The translations under genes and the position numbers were made by a program. Below are positions 1 to 8,315 of a stretch of 64,000 nt of DNA, one piece after another (the first letter of the stretch is position 1; each line of letters starts with the position of its first letter). Source of the DNA: Actinorhabdospora filicis (GTDB taxonomy: Bacteria > Actinomycetota > Actinomycetes > Mycobacteriales > Micromonosporaceae); NCBI RefSeq assembly GCF_030269765.1, contig NZ_BSTX01000003.1, positions 682,001-746,000 on the forward strand, read 5' to 3'. The notes beneath the pieces were generated by a model. It saw nothing but the letters and a program-made list of their open reading frames with translations, was not told the origin of the DNA and searched no databases.

Positions 1-1
1 C

Positions 2-694
2 ACCATGATCGGCGAGTTCACCAGCTGGCGGACCGCCTTCGCGGTCCTGGGCGGCCTCGCCGTCCTGGTCATCGTCGCCCTCGTCACGCTGCTCCCGGCG
101 CTGCCCGCCGACGAGCCGGTCCGGCTCTCCGCGCTGGCCGGGCAGTTCCGCAAACCGTCGATGCGGGTCGGCGTCTCGATCACGTTCTTCCTGATCACCG
201 CCCACTACGCGACCTTCACCTTCGTCAGCCCCCTGCTGACCGAGGTGGCCGGGATCTCGCAGGACCTCGTCGGCCCGCTGCTGCTGGCCTTCGGCGTCGC
301 CGGGCTCATCGGCAACTTCACCGCCGGACGCCTCGTCGGCCGCGACGTGCGCAAGTTCATCATCGCCGTCGGCGTCCTGCTCGCCGCCGTGCTGGCGCTG
401 TTCCCCATGATCGGCGCCACCCCCGTCACCGGCATCGCGCTGCTGATCGCGTGGGGCCTGGTCTTCGGCTCGGTCCCGGTGAGCGTGCAGACCTGGATCT
501 TCAAGGCCGCCGGCGATCAGACGGAGGCCGCCACCGCCCTGAACTCCTCGGTGTTCAACCTCGCCATCGCCCTCGGGGCGGCCGTCGGCGGCGTCATGGT
601 CAACGCCGTGTCGATCGACGGCGCCCTCTGGGTGGGCGGCGCGGTGGCCGTCCTCACCTCCCTCGTGGTGTGGCGCTCGTCCGCACCCCGCTGA
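2..694 (+). CDS. MFS transporter, C-terminal part (cut by window edge)
   Basis: This is the C-terminal half of a major facilitator superfamily transporter. About 230 residues are visible against a usual 390-420, so the true start lies upstream of the window and the ATG at 5 is probably internal. Five to six hydrophobic helices can be read, with the short charged loop GRLVGRD between two of them, as in drug-efflux and sugar-efflux (AraJ-like) members. Substrate cannot be assigned. The SnoaL-like gene follows after 22 nt and is probably co-transcribed. The family call is firm; the specificity is unknown. Confidence 0.85.
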   Translation, partial: TMIGEFTSWRTAFAVLGGLAVLVIVALVTLLPALPADEPVRLSALAGQFRKPSMRVGVSITFFLITAHYATFTFVSPLLTEVAGISQDLVGPLLLAFGVAGLIGNFTAGRLVGRDVRKFIIAVGVLLAAVLALFPMIGATPVTGIALLIAWGLVFGSVPVSVQTWIFKAAGDQTEAATALNSSVFNLAIALGAAVGGVMVNAVSIDGALWVGGAVAVLTSLVVWRSSAPR

Positions 695-716
695 AAAACC
701 ACCGAAAGGAACCGTC

Positions 717-1151
717 ATGACCACCCCACCGACCGCGCTCCCGGACACCGCCGAGGTCATCGCCCGCTTCAACGCCGTCTTCACCGAGCACGACGCCTCG
801 GGCCTGAACGCGCTGATCGGCGAGGACTGCGTGATGGAGACCGTGGAGCCCGCCCCCGAGGGCGTGCGCTACATCGGCCGCGCCGCCTGCGTCGCCTTCT
901 GGCGCGCCCTCGCCGAGGACCGCGCGGTCGCCTTCCGGCCCGAGCAGGTCATCGTGGCCGGCGAGTGGGCCACCGTCCGCTGGCGCTTCCGCTTCGGCGA
1001 GGGCCCCTCCGACTACGTGACCGGCGTGAACGTCACCCGGGTCCGCGACGGGCTCATCGTCGAGTCCGTCGGCTACAGCAAGACCGCCACGGCCGGATCG
1101 GACGCCCTCACCGAACTCATCGACGAGGGCAGCGTCGCCTGGAACGCCTGA
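717..1151 (+). CDS. SnoaL-like / NTF2-fold protein
   Basis: This encodes 144 residues with the cone-shaped NTF2-like (SnoaL-like) fold. The N-terminal helix (about 10-32, VIARFNAVFTEHDA) is followed by the strand pattern typical of small polyketide-cyclase-like or ester-binding proteins (VMETVEP, VRYIGRAA, WATVRWRFRFGEG). The ATG at 717 is preceded by a GAAAGGA ribosome-binding site. No catalytic residues can be named with confidence. The spacing of 22 nt after the transporter suggests an operon. Members of this family act as small-molecule isomerases or hydrolases or are simply binding proteins; which applies here is unknown. Confidence 0.75.
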   Translation: MTTPPTALPDTAEVIARFNAVFTEHDASGLNALIGEDCVMETVEPAPEGVRYIGRAACVAFWRALAEDRAVAFRPEQVIVAGEWATVRWRFRFGEGPSDYVTGVNVTRVRDGLIVESVGYSKTATAGSDALTELIDEGSVAWNA

Positions 1152-1239
1152 GCGGCACGGATGGAAAGACGCGCCCGCCCGCCACTGCACACCGCGGCGG
1201 CCCACCGGCGCGGGGAGTGGCCCGCGCGTGAGCGGCGAT

Positions 1240-1267
1240 GACGGCCCTCCTCGATCGGAGGGCCGTC
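1240..1267. terminator. Hairpin, probable terminator of the SnoaL-like gene
   Basis: The arms GACGGCCCTCC and GGAGGGCCGTC form a perfect 11-bp stem with a 6-nt loop, 88 bases after the SnoaL-like stop. There is no T-run, which is usual for actinobacterial terminators. Confidence 0.6.
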
Positions 1268-1382
1268 TCGCGTTCCCCGCGCGAAAGCCTTCTCACGTCA
1301 CCGATCCCGCCGGAAACCGTTTGCCGGTCCCGGCGGCGCGCCGGACCCGGGCTCCACTGTCGATCATGCCCTCGCCGCACTC

Positions 1383-1399
1383 CACAGTGAACTACTGTG
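1383..1399. promoter_or_regulatory. Interrupted palindrome, probable operator
   Basis: CACAGT and ACTGTG flank a 5-nt spacer. The palindrome sits 15 nt upstream of a TACTCT -10-like hexamer and about 120 nt before the surface-protein start, a position typical of a repressor site. The cognate regulator is not evident in the window. Confidence 0.5.
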
Positions 1400-1518
1400 T
1401 GCATCGTCTCGATTACTCTTAGTTTCCCTCCTGTCGGTTCCTGAGCCTGCTCCGCCCGCGCGTCCTCACCGCCGGGGTGACCTGCCCCGGATCCACGGCG
1501 GGTGGAGAAGGACGATCA

Positions 1519-4500
1519 ATGGTGGGTGGGTCTTCCCGATGGCGGCCGTTCGCCGTCGCCGCGGCCGTCGCGCTGGTCGTGGGGGGTGCGCCGATGGTCA
1601 CATCGGACCCCGCGGTCGCCGCGGCCGGGGACGGCACGGTGACGGTCCGGGTCGTGCGCGAGGTCAACGCGAACGGGTCATGGGACCAGGTGCTGGAGCC
1701 GGGCATGTCCGGCGTCACGGTGAACCTGACCGATGACGCGGGCACGACGATCAGCGGCGTCACCGGCTCCGACGGGCGCGTGACGCTCAGTCCGGCCGGC
1801 AGCGCGCTGACCGGCGGCAAATACCGGGTGCAGGTCATCAACCCCAAACCGGGTGTCCTGTACTCCGCCTTCGCCGCGCGCGAGGGCCTGACGCAGGCGC
1901 CCAACCGCCTGAGCAGCACCGAGGAGTTCGTCGACGTGTCCGGCGGCAAGACCGTCGCCTACACCACCGCTTTGTGGAACCCGGCCGACTACTGCCAGAA
2001 GAACGCCACACTGGTCACCGCCTGCATCCGCGGCGACGTCTCCCCGGCCGAACCGGGCACCGCCCGCACGCTGGTGTCGTTCCCGTACAACGCGCGGGGC
2101 GTGGACAACCAGACCACCAACATGGCGACCAAGGCCCAGACGGGCGCGCTGTACGGCATCGGGTACTCCAAGCAGAAGAAATGGATCTTCTCCGGCGCCC
2201 ACGCGCACCGGGCCTCGGGCTACGGTCCCGGCGGCGCGGGCGCGATCTACCTGAGCCAGGGCACGCCCACGAAGCCGCCGGTCTTCGGGCCGCCCGCCCT
2301 CTTCACGACCGTCCCGAACGTCGGCATCACGGCGCACAACTTCACCTCGGACATGGACCTGCCCTTCGCCCCGGCGGTCGGCAAGGAGTCCCTGGGCGAC
2401 GTCGAGGTCTCCGAGGACGGCAAGGACCTCTACGCGGTCAACCTCTTCGACCGCAGGCTCTACCGCTACGACGCCACCCAGGCCGTGGCGGCCGCGCCCA
2501 AGGCGTCCTACGACATCCCGCAGCCCGACACCGCCTGCGCCGCCGATGACGACTGGCGGCCCTACGGCCTGGGCGTGCAGGACGGCGTGGTCTACGTCGG
2601 CGGGGTGTGCTCGGCCGAGTCCACCCAGGACGCCGCCGACCTGCGCGCCATCGTGCGCACCTTCGACCCGGCCGCCGGGACGTTCGGCGCGGTGATCATG
2701 GACGAGCGGCTCGACTTCCCGCGCCCGATCAGCTTCGAGAGCGCCTCGGTGTGCAAGGGCGCGGGCTGGTACCCGTGGTCCGACACCATCCCGAACTCGC
2801 TGAACGGGAAGAACTGCCCGGCCGGTTACTACGCCTACCCCGAGCCGGAGCTCGCCGACATCATCGTCGACACCGACGGCGCGCTGATCCTCGGCTTCCG
2901 CGACCGGCTCACCGACCAGGTCGGCCAGCTCCAGCGCATCCGGCCCGGCGGCGGGCTCTACCAGCCCGCGTCCGGTGGTGGCGTGGCGCGCGCCTGCGCG
3001 TCCGGTGCGGTGTTCGTGATGGCGGAGAACGGCGGCTGCGGCAAGACCGGTCGCGGCAACCAGTACTACTACAACCGCACGTACTGGGAGCACGCCAACG
3101 GCATGTTCGCCGGTCAGGCGCTGTCCAAGGTCGAGGACACCATCGCCAGCTCCGCCCTCGACCCGATCGGCGAGATCTTCTCCGGCGGCACCGCCTTCGT
3201 CAACCGGGACGGCTCGGAGTCGCCCCGAAACTCCAGCCACGGCAACCGGCTCACCACGGCCTTCGGCAAGGGCGGCTCGATGGCCGACCTGGAGGTCCTC
3301 TGCGACGAGGCGCCACTCCAGATCGGCAACCGGGTCTGGTACGACGTGGACAAGGACGGCATCCAGGATCCCGGCGAGAAGCCGGTCGTGGGCGCCACCG
3401 TGCGGCTCTACGACCAGGCCGGGACCGTGGTCGGCACGATGCTGACGACCTCGCGCGGCGAGTACTACTTCGACGACTCGAACGTGACCGGCGGCCTCCA
3501 GCCGAACACGACCTACACCATCAAGATCGACAATCCGGCCGACTACGCCTCCGGCGGCCCGCTCTACCAGTGGGTGGTCACCCAGGACAACGCCGGGGAC
3601 AACGACTTCATCGACAGCGACGGCAAGGTCCCGCCGGGCGGCACCTATCCCGAGCACACCATCACCACCGGCGGACCGGGCCAGGACAACCACACCTACG
3701 ACTTCGGCTACAACCAGCCCACCGGCGAGGTGAAGGTCGTCAAGCAGGACTCCTCCGGCAAACCGCTGGCGGGCGCGGTCTTCCAGCTGTGGAACGAGAC
3801 CAACGGCACCGCCGGTCTCCAGACCGACGGGGCCACTCCCGACACGAAGGTCGGTGCCACCTGCACCACCGACGCGGCCGGAGTGTGCAAGAGCACCGTC
3901 CCGCTCGGCACGTACTACTGGCAGGAGACACAGGCCCCGGACGGCTACCTTCTGCCGAGCCCGGCGGTCTTCGGGCCGCTCACCATCACCCTGGCCAACT
4001 ACTCCAGCGGCGCCTCCACCACCGCGACCAACGAGCTGGCCACCGGCGAGGTGCGGGTCCTGAAGACCGACCAGGACGGCAAGCCGCTGGCCGGGGCGGT
4101 CTTCCAGCTGTGGAAGGAGACCAACGGCACGAGCGGGCTCCAGACCACCGGCGCCACGCCCGACACGGTGACCGGTTCGCCGTGCACGACCCCGGCGTCC
4201 GGCAAGTGCGCCCAGACCGTCCCGCTGGGCACCTACTACTGGCAGGAGACCAGGGCCCCGGACGGCTACCTGCTCCCGGACCCGGCGGTCTTCGGGCCGC
4301 TCACGCTGACGATGGACAACCGCACCGCCGGTACCGAGGTCAGCGCCACCAACGAGCTGGCCACCGGTGAGGTCCGGCTGCTCAAGAGGGACGACAAGGG
4401 CGCGATCCTGAAGGACGCCGAGTTCCAGCTCTGGCGCGAGACCAACGGCGTCGACGGGCTCCAGGTGGACGGCGCCACGCCCGACACGAAGGTCGGCGGC

Positions 4501-5883
4501 CGCTGCACGACGCCCGCCTCGGGCAAGTGCGCGACCACCGTCCCGCTGGGCACCTACTACTGGGAGGAGACGAAGGCCCCGGACGGCCACCTGCTCCCGG
4601 ACCCGGCGGTCTTCGGCCCGCTGACCCTGACCATGGACAACCGCACCGCCGGTACCGAGATCACCGCCACCAACGCGATCGCGATGGGCGAGGTCCGGGT
4701 GATCAAGCACGACGAGGACGGCAAGGCCCTGGCCGGGGCGGTCTTCCAGCTGTGGCGCGAGACCAACGGCACCTCTGGCCTCCAGACCGGTGAGGACACC
4801 GCCGAGGGCAACCCGTGCACGACCCCGGCGTCCGGCGTCTGCGAGGCGACCGTCCCGCTGGGCACGTACTACTGGCAGGAGACCTCGGCCCCCGACGGTT
4901 ACCTCCTGCCGAGCCCGGCGGTCTTCGGGCCGCTCACGCTGACCATGGCCAACCGCACCGACGGCGTCGAGGTCACCGCGGTCAACGTGCCGGCCACCGG
5001 TGAGGTCCGGGTCGTCAAGCAGGACCCGGACGGCAACCCGCTGGCCGGGGCCGAGTTCCAGCTGTGGCGCGAGACGAACGGCACCGACGGGCTCCAGACC
5101 GCCTCCGACACGAAGGTCGGCGACGTCTGCACCACCCCGGCCTCCGGTAGGTGCGCCCAGACCGTGCCGCTCGGCACCTACTACTGGCAGGAGACCAAGG
5201 CCCCGGACGGCTACCAGCTGCCGAGCCCGGCGGTCTTCGGGCCGCTCACGCTGACCATGGCCAACCGCACCGCCGGTGTGGACGTCACGGCGGTGAACAC
5301 GCCGAGCCCGGGCGAGGTCCGGATCCGCAAGACCGACCCCTTCGACCGGCCGCTGGCCGGTGCGGTGTTCCAGCTGTGGCGTGAGACCAATGGCGTCGAC
5401 GGGCTCCAGACGGACGCCGACACCAAGGCCGGCGCCACCTGCACCACCGGCGCCGACGGCTTCTGCCGGAGCACGGTCGCCCTCGGCACGTACTACTGGG
5501 AGGAGACGAAGGCTCCGCAGGGCTTCGAGATGCCCAGCCCGGCGGTCTTCGGGCCGCTCGTGCTCACCCGCGACAACTACGCGGCGGGTGTGGAGGTCAC
5601 CGCGGTCAACAGGCCCAAGCCGGTGTCGCTGCCCATGCGCATCCAGATCCGCAAGGTCGACGAGGGCGGCAAGCCACTGGCGGGCGCGGTGTTCCAGCTG
5701 TGGCGCGAGACCAACGGCACCGACGGGCTCCAGACCGCCTCCGACACGAAGGTCGGCGACCCGTCACCACTCCGGCCGACGGGCTGTGCTTCGCCAGGGT
5801 CCCGCGCGGGACGTACTACTGGCAGGAGGTGTCCGTGCCCAAGGGCTACGTCCTGCCCGACCCGGCCGTCTTCGGTCCGGTGA
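1519..5883 (+). CDS. Sortase-type surface protein with SdrD-B and SpaA/CnaB repeats, 5' part (frameshifted)
   Basis: This is a very large secreted wall protein, an MSCRAMM/SpaA-pilin-like type. I chose the ATG at 1519 over the in-frame GTG at 1477 because GGAGAAGGA lies 7 nt before it and a classic signal peptide follows (RWRPF, hydrophobic stretch, AVAAAG, about residues 1-34). Then come a short prealbumin-like domain, a large region of about 430 residues that may be propeller-like, and an SdrD-B-like domain near residue 602 (VWYDVDKDGIQDPGE). From residue 735 there are tandem SpaA/CnaB repeats with the isopeptide-forming pattern: Lys in GEVxVxK, Glu in YYWQET, Asn in ATNE. The frame is lost at about 5764 in repeat 7, where a one-base deletion replaces the expected TGC codon. 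The last 40 codons to 5883 are out of frame. Confidence 0.85.
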   Translation: MVGGSSRWRPFAVAAAVALVVGGAPMVTSDPAVAAAGDGTVTVRVVREVNANGSWDQVLEPGMSGVTVNLTDDAGTTISGVTGSDGRVTLSPAGSALTGGKYRVQVINPKPGVLYSAFAAREGLTQAPNRLSSTEEFVDVSGGKTVAYTTALWNPADYCQKNATLVTACIRGDVSPAEPGTARTLVSFPYNARGVDNQTTNMATKAQTGALYGIGYSKQKKWIFSGAHAHRASGYGPGGAGAIYLSQGTPTKPPVFGPPALFTTVPNVGITAHNFTSDMDLPFAPAVGKESLGDVEVSEDGKDLYAVNLFDRRLYRYDATQAVAAAPKASYDIPQPDTACAADDDWRPYGLGVQDGVVYVGGVCSAESTQDAADLRAIVRTFDPAAGTFGAVIMDERLDFPRPISFESASVCKGAGWYPWSDTIPNSLNGKNCPAGYYAYPEPELADIIVDTDGALILGFRDRLTDQVGQLQRIRPGGGLYQPASGGGVARACASGAVFVMAENGGCGKTGRGNQYYYNRTYWEHANGMFAGQALSKVEDTIASSALDPIGEIFSGGTAFVNRDGSESPRNSSHGNRLTTAFGKGGSMADLEVLCDEAPLQIGNRVWYDVDKDGIQDPGEKPVVGATVRLYDQAGTVVGTMLTTSRGEYYFDDSNVTGGLQPNTTYTIKIDNPADYASGGPLYQWVVTQDNAGDNDFIDSDGKVPPGGTYPEHTITTGGPGQDNHTYDFGYNQPTGEVKVVKQDSSGKPLAGAVFQLWNETNGTAGLQTDGATPDTKVGATCTTDAAGVCKSTVPLGTYYWQETQAPDGYLLPSPAVFGPLTITLANYSSGASTTATNELATGEVRVLKTDQDGKPLAGAVFQLWKETNGTSGLQTTGATPDTVTGSPCTTPASGKCAQTVPLGTYYWQETRAPDGYLLPDPAVFGPLTLTMDNRTAGTEVSATNELATGEVRLLKRDDKGAILKDAEFQLWRETNGVDGLQVDGATPDTKVGGRCTTPASGKCATTVPLGTYYWEETKAPDGHLLPDPAVFGPLTLTMDNRTAGTEITATNAIAMGEVRVIKHDEDGKALAGAVFQLWRETNGTSGLQTGEDTAEGNPCTTPASGVCEATVPLGTYYWQETSAPDGYLLPSPAVFGPLTLTMANRTDGVEVTAVNVPATGEVRVVKQDPDGNPLAGAEFQLWRETNGTDGLQTASDTKVGDVCTTPASGRCAQTVPLGTYYWQETKAPDGYQLPSPAVFGPLTLTMANRTAGVDVTAVNTPSPGEVRIRKTDPFDRPLAGAVFQLWRETNGVDGLQTDADTKAGATCTTGADGFCRSTVALGTYYWEETKAPQGFEMPSPAVFGPLVLTRDNYAAGVEVTAVNRPKPVSLPMRIQIRKVDEGGKPLAGAVFQLWRETNGTDGLQTASDTKVGDPSPLRPTGCASPGSRAGRTTGRRCPCPRATSCPTRPSSVR

Positions 5884-6246
5884 CGGTGGAGCCCGGAGCC
5901 ACCTCCGACGACCTGTCGTTGACGGCGACGAACAAGCTGAAGCCCGGTGTCGTGCGGCTGCTCAAGAAGAGCACCGACGGGAAGGTCCTGGCGGGCGCGG
6001 TCTTCCGGCTGTGGCGCGAGACCAACGGCCGCTCCGGGCTCCAGATGGACGCCGACACCCCCGTCGGCGAGGAATGCGTCACCGACGCCCAGGGCCGCTG
6101 CGACTTCGGTTCGGTGTCGGCCGGGACGTACTACCTGGAAGAGGTCGCCGCGCCGGACGGGTACCTGACACCCGACCCGGGGGTCAGCGGGCCCTACGAG
6201 GTCGGCGGCGTCCACGGCGACGTCGAGGTCACCCGCACCAACCAGC
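3721..6246 (+). repeat. Eight tandem SpaA/CnaB-encoding repeats
   Basis: Units start at 3721, 4042, 4363, 4684, 4996, 5308, 5635 and 5943. The spacings are 321, 321, 321, 312, 312, 327 and 308 nt. The last value is 309 minus one, which itself points to the single-base loss in repeat 7. Units share long near-identical DNA stretches around GCGGTCTTCCAGCTGTGG and CCGGCGGTCTTCGGGCCGCT, so recombination between units is likely. Confidence 0.9.
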
Positions 6247-6362
6247 GCAGGCCGGAGCTGCCGCCGACCGGGCCGGGGATGCCGGTCCTCTCGCTGCTGG
6301 CGATCGGGCTGACCCTCGTCGGCGGAGGCCTCGTCCTGCGCCGGGCCAGGCGCCGGTCCTAG
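5764..6362 (+). CDS. Surface protein, 3' part: last SpaA/CnaB repeats and LPPTG sorting signal
   Basis: This is the continuation of the preceding protein in the next frame. It completes repeat 7 (CFARVPRGTYYWQE) and carries repeat 8 (from 5943, VVRLLKKSTDGKVLAG). It ends with a textbook cell-wall sorting signal: LPPTG, a hydrophobic helix (MPVLSLLAIGLTLVGGGLVL) and a basic tail RRARRRS. It has no start codon or ribosome-binding site of its own that fits. Inserting one base between 5764 and 5765 would restore a single protein of about 1614 residues anchored by sortase. It is either a sequencing/assembly error or a real or phase-variable mutation. Confidence 0.8.
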
Positions 6363-6385
6363 CGAACAGCCGCTGTTAGAGAACG

Positions 6386-6413
6386 AGAGAGGGGGCCGCG
6401 AGGCCCCCTCTCT
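6386..6413. terminator. Bidirectional terminator between convergent genes
   Basis: A 12-bp stem closes a GCGA (GNRA) tetraloop (core GAGAGGGGGCC / GGCCCCCTCTC), lying between the surface-protein stop and the stop of the convergent gene at 6414. It can serve both directions. Confidence 0.8.
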
Positions 6414-7097
6414 TCATGCCCAGGGCGTGTCCGGCGGCGACCAGGACGCCGTCTCGTCCAGCCCGACGGTGAGCGTCCCCCCGTCCGGCAGGCGCATCGT
6501 GGCCCGCCGCATCCGCCCGTCGGCGTCGACCCAGTAGGCGAGGGGCGATTCGCCGCCCCGGCGGCCCGTGCGGGGACGCGGGCCGGAGAACACGTCGCAC
6601 TCGCGCCCGCCGACGGCCTCCCGGCGCAGCCACCGCGCCTCCTGCCCCGCCAGGACCTGCGCGTTGTCCGGCCGGTCCTGGCCCAGCAGCACCGACAGCC
6701 GCAGCGCGGTGTCGAGCGGATCGTCGGTGTAGGCGCGCGGCGACCAGTCCGGAGTGGACGCCACCGACTCCGGCAGGCCGCCGCCCCGGCCGGGCGCCAC
6801 CCGCAGGCCCTCGGCGTCCCACGCGATCAGTCCCGAACCCAGCGGCGCGCGGTACTCCCCGACGGCGTGATGCGAGCGGTAGTCGATGACGCCGTCGACC
6901 ACGACCGTCCCCTCGGCCATCGGCGCCTCCACGCGCACCCGCAGCGGGCTGGCGGTGAAGGCGGTGTACCGGCTCAGCGCCAGCCGCCCGGCCTCGTCGA
7001 TGGTGATGGGACGCGGCCCGCCGGACGGCCACAGCGCGAAGGCCGCCACGCCCGCCGCGACGGCACCGCCGCCCAGCAGGAACCAGCGGCGGTTCAC
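6414..7097 (-). CDS. Exported or membrane-anchored hypothetical protein
   Basis: This encodes 227 residues. The GTG start overlaps the stop of the upstream beta-helix gene by four bases (GTGA), implying translational coupling. The N-terminus NRRWFLLGGGAVAAGVAAFALW looks like a Tat-like or uncleaved signal anchor. The rest is beta-rich (VRVEAPMAEGTVVVDGVIDYR, ESPLAYWVDADGRMRRATMRL, DGGTLTVGLDE), reminiscent of the lipoprotein-localisation/LppX-like concave fold, but I cannot assign a family. Coupling suggests it works outside the membrane together with the beta-helix protein. Confidence 0.7.
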   Translation of the reverse strand: MNRRWFLLGGGAVAAGVAAFALWPSGGPRPITIDEAGRLALSRYTAFTASPLRVRVEAPMAEGTVVVDGVIDYRSHHAVGEYRAPLGSGLIAWDAEGLRVAPGRGGGLPESVASTPDWSPRAYTDDPLDTALRLSVLLGQDRPDNAQVLAGQEARWLRREAVGGRECDVFSGPRPRTGRRGGESPLAYWVDADGRMRRATMRLPDGGTLTVGLDETASWSPPDTPWA

Positions 7098-8278
7098 GCC
7101 GACGGCAGGGGGTAGGCGCCGGCGTCCACGTCGCCGGGCAGGCCGGTCGCCGGACGCGCGGGCGCGCCGCCGGGGTCGGCCATGCCCGGCTGCCGGGGCG
7201 GCGCGGGCAGCGTCCGGAAGTCCACCCCGGCCGGGACGGCGACGTGCGCGGCGGAGGCCACCGTCACCACCGGCAGCGCGTTGCTGCCCGCGATCGCGCT
7301 CACCACGTCGGCGCCGTTACCGCCGACCGCGTTGCCGGTGACGTCGTTGCCCGTGGCGTGGTAGCCCTCGGCGTCGGCGACCACGATCCCGGCGGCGGCG
7401 TTGTCGCGCACCAGGTTGCGGGTCACGGTGTTGTCGCTGCCGCCGCCGATGCCCAGGCCCACCCCGAAGCCCCCGTCGGCCTGGGCGGGGCTGCGCGCGT
7501 CGTTGTTGCCGCTGATCGTGTTGCCCGCGATGACCGCCGAGCGCTGCGGCGCCAGGGCCTCGAAGTCGTTGGAGCTGACGGTGAGCCCGACCCGGTTCTC
7601 CGTCACCCGGTTGCCCAGGATCCACAGGTTCCGCGAGGCGTTGGTGACCTCGATCCCGACCGCGTTGTGTTCGACGAGGTTGCGGTGCACGAGGGTGTCG
7701 CACGGGTCGCACTGCCCGACGTAGATGCCGGAGTCGGCGTGCCCGGACGCGTAGGAGTCCTCGATGATCCCCTCGCGCGCGTCGAAGGCGTAGATCCCGT
7801 ACAGCGCGTTGTTGTACGCCGTCACCCGCGAGGCCCGAAAACCCCGCACCGGCGGGAACTCGCGCGTGTCCAGCGGGTCGTAACCGGTGCCACCGGCCGC
7901 CGCCTGCAACGCGGCGTCGGTGACGCCGGTGAACAGCACGCCGTTGCCCAGGAACCCCCGCACCGTCAGGTTCTCCACCACCGAGCCGCCGCCGGTGACC
8001 ACGATCCCGTTGGCGCGCTTGAACTCGCCGTCCACGACCACGCCCTCGCGGTCGAGGCCGCGCAGCACCACCCGCTCCCCGGTGAGGGTGACGCTCTCGC
8101 GGTAGACGCCGGGGGAGACCAGGACGAGATCGCCGGGCCCGGCCTCGTCCACCGCCTCCTGGATCGTCGCGGCCTGCGCGGGGACGGCGATGACGCGCGG
8201 GCCCTCGGCCGCGCACCCGGGTACGGCGGCGAGGAGGACGCCCGCCACGAAGAGGCGAATGCCCCATTTGCTATACAT
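7094..8278 (-). CDS. Right-handed parallel beta-helix (NosD/pectate-lyase-like) lipoprotein
   Basis: This is a 394-residue protein from the ATG at 8278; a longer in-frame extension to 8518 would run through the divergent gene and is rejected. The N-terminus (IRLFVAGVLLAAVPGC) is a lipoprotein signal with Cys at about 22. The body shows repeated short-strand ladder units (TIQEAVDEAGPGDLVLV, GIVVTGGGSVVENLTVRGF, LVEHNAVGIEVTNASRN, GNRVTENRVGLTV) that define a parallel beta-helix of the NosD/PbH1 type. Such proteins bind or cleave polysaccharides or, as NosD, help copper insertion. No catalytic residues could be fixed. It is coupled to the gene at 7097. Confidence 0.8.
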   Translation of the reverse strand: MYSKWGIRLFVAGVLLAAVPGCAAEGPRVIAVPAQAATIQEAVDEAGPGDLVLVSPGVYRESVTLTGERVVLRGLDREGVVVDGEFKRANGIVVTGGGSVVENLTVRGFLGNGVLFTGVTDAALQAAAGGTGYDPLDTREFPPVRGFRASRVTAYNNALYGIYAFDAREGIIEDSYASGHADSGIYVGQCDPCDTLVHRNLVEHNAVGIEVTNASRNLWILGNRVTENRVGLTVSSNDFEALAPQRSAVIAGNTISGNNDARSPAQADGGFGVGLGIGGGSDNTVTRNLVRDNAAAGIVVADAEGYHATGNDVTGNAVGGNGADVVSAIAGSNALPVVTVASAAHVAVPAGVDFRTLPAPPRQPGMADPGGAPARPATGLPGDVDAGAYPLPSA

Positions 8279-8315
8279 GGTGGCAAAATACCGGACTCGG
8301 GCCGAAGGGGATCGG

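Larger units (their letters stand above)
1152..1518. other. Intergenic region: hairpin, operator-like palindrome, promoter
   Basis: This 367-base gap holds no convincing gene. It contains a strong hairpin near 1240-1267, a perfect interrupted palindrome at 1383-1399, and a -10-like TACTCT at 1414-1419, all upstream of the large surface-protein gene. The ribosome-binding site for that gene (GGAGAAGGA, 1504-1512) lies at its end. Confidence 0.6.

Noticed and set aside
1678..4710. A 1010-residue open frame on the minus strand inside the surface-protein gene
   Set aside because: It is antisense to the SpaA repeats, has no ribosome-binding site, and its translation only reflects the GC-rich third-position pattern of the real gene.
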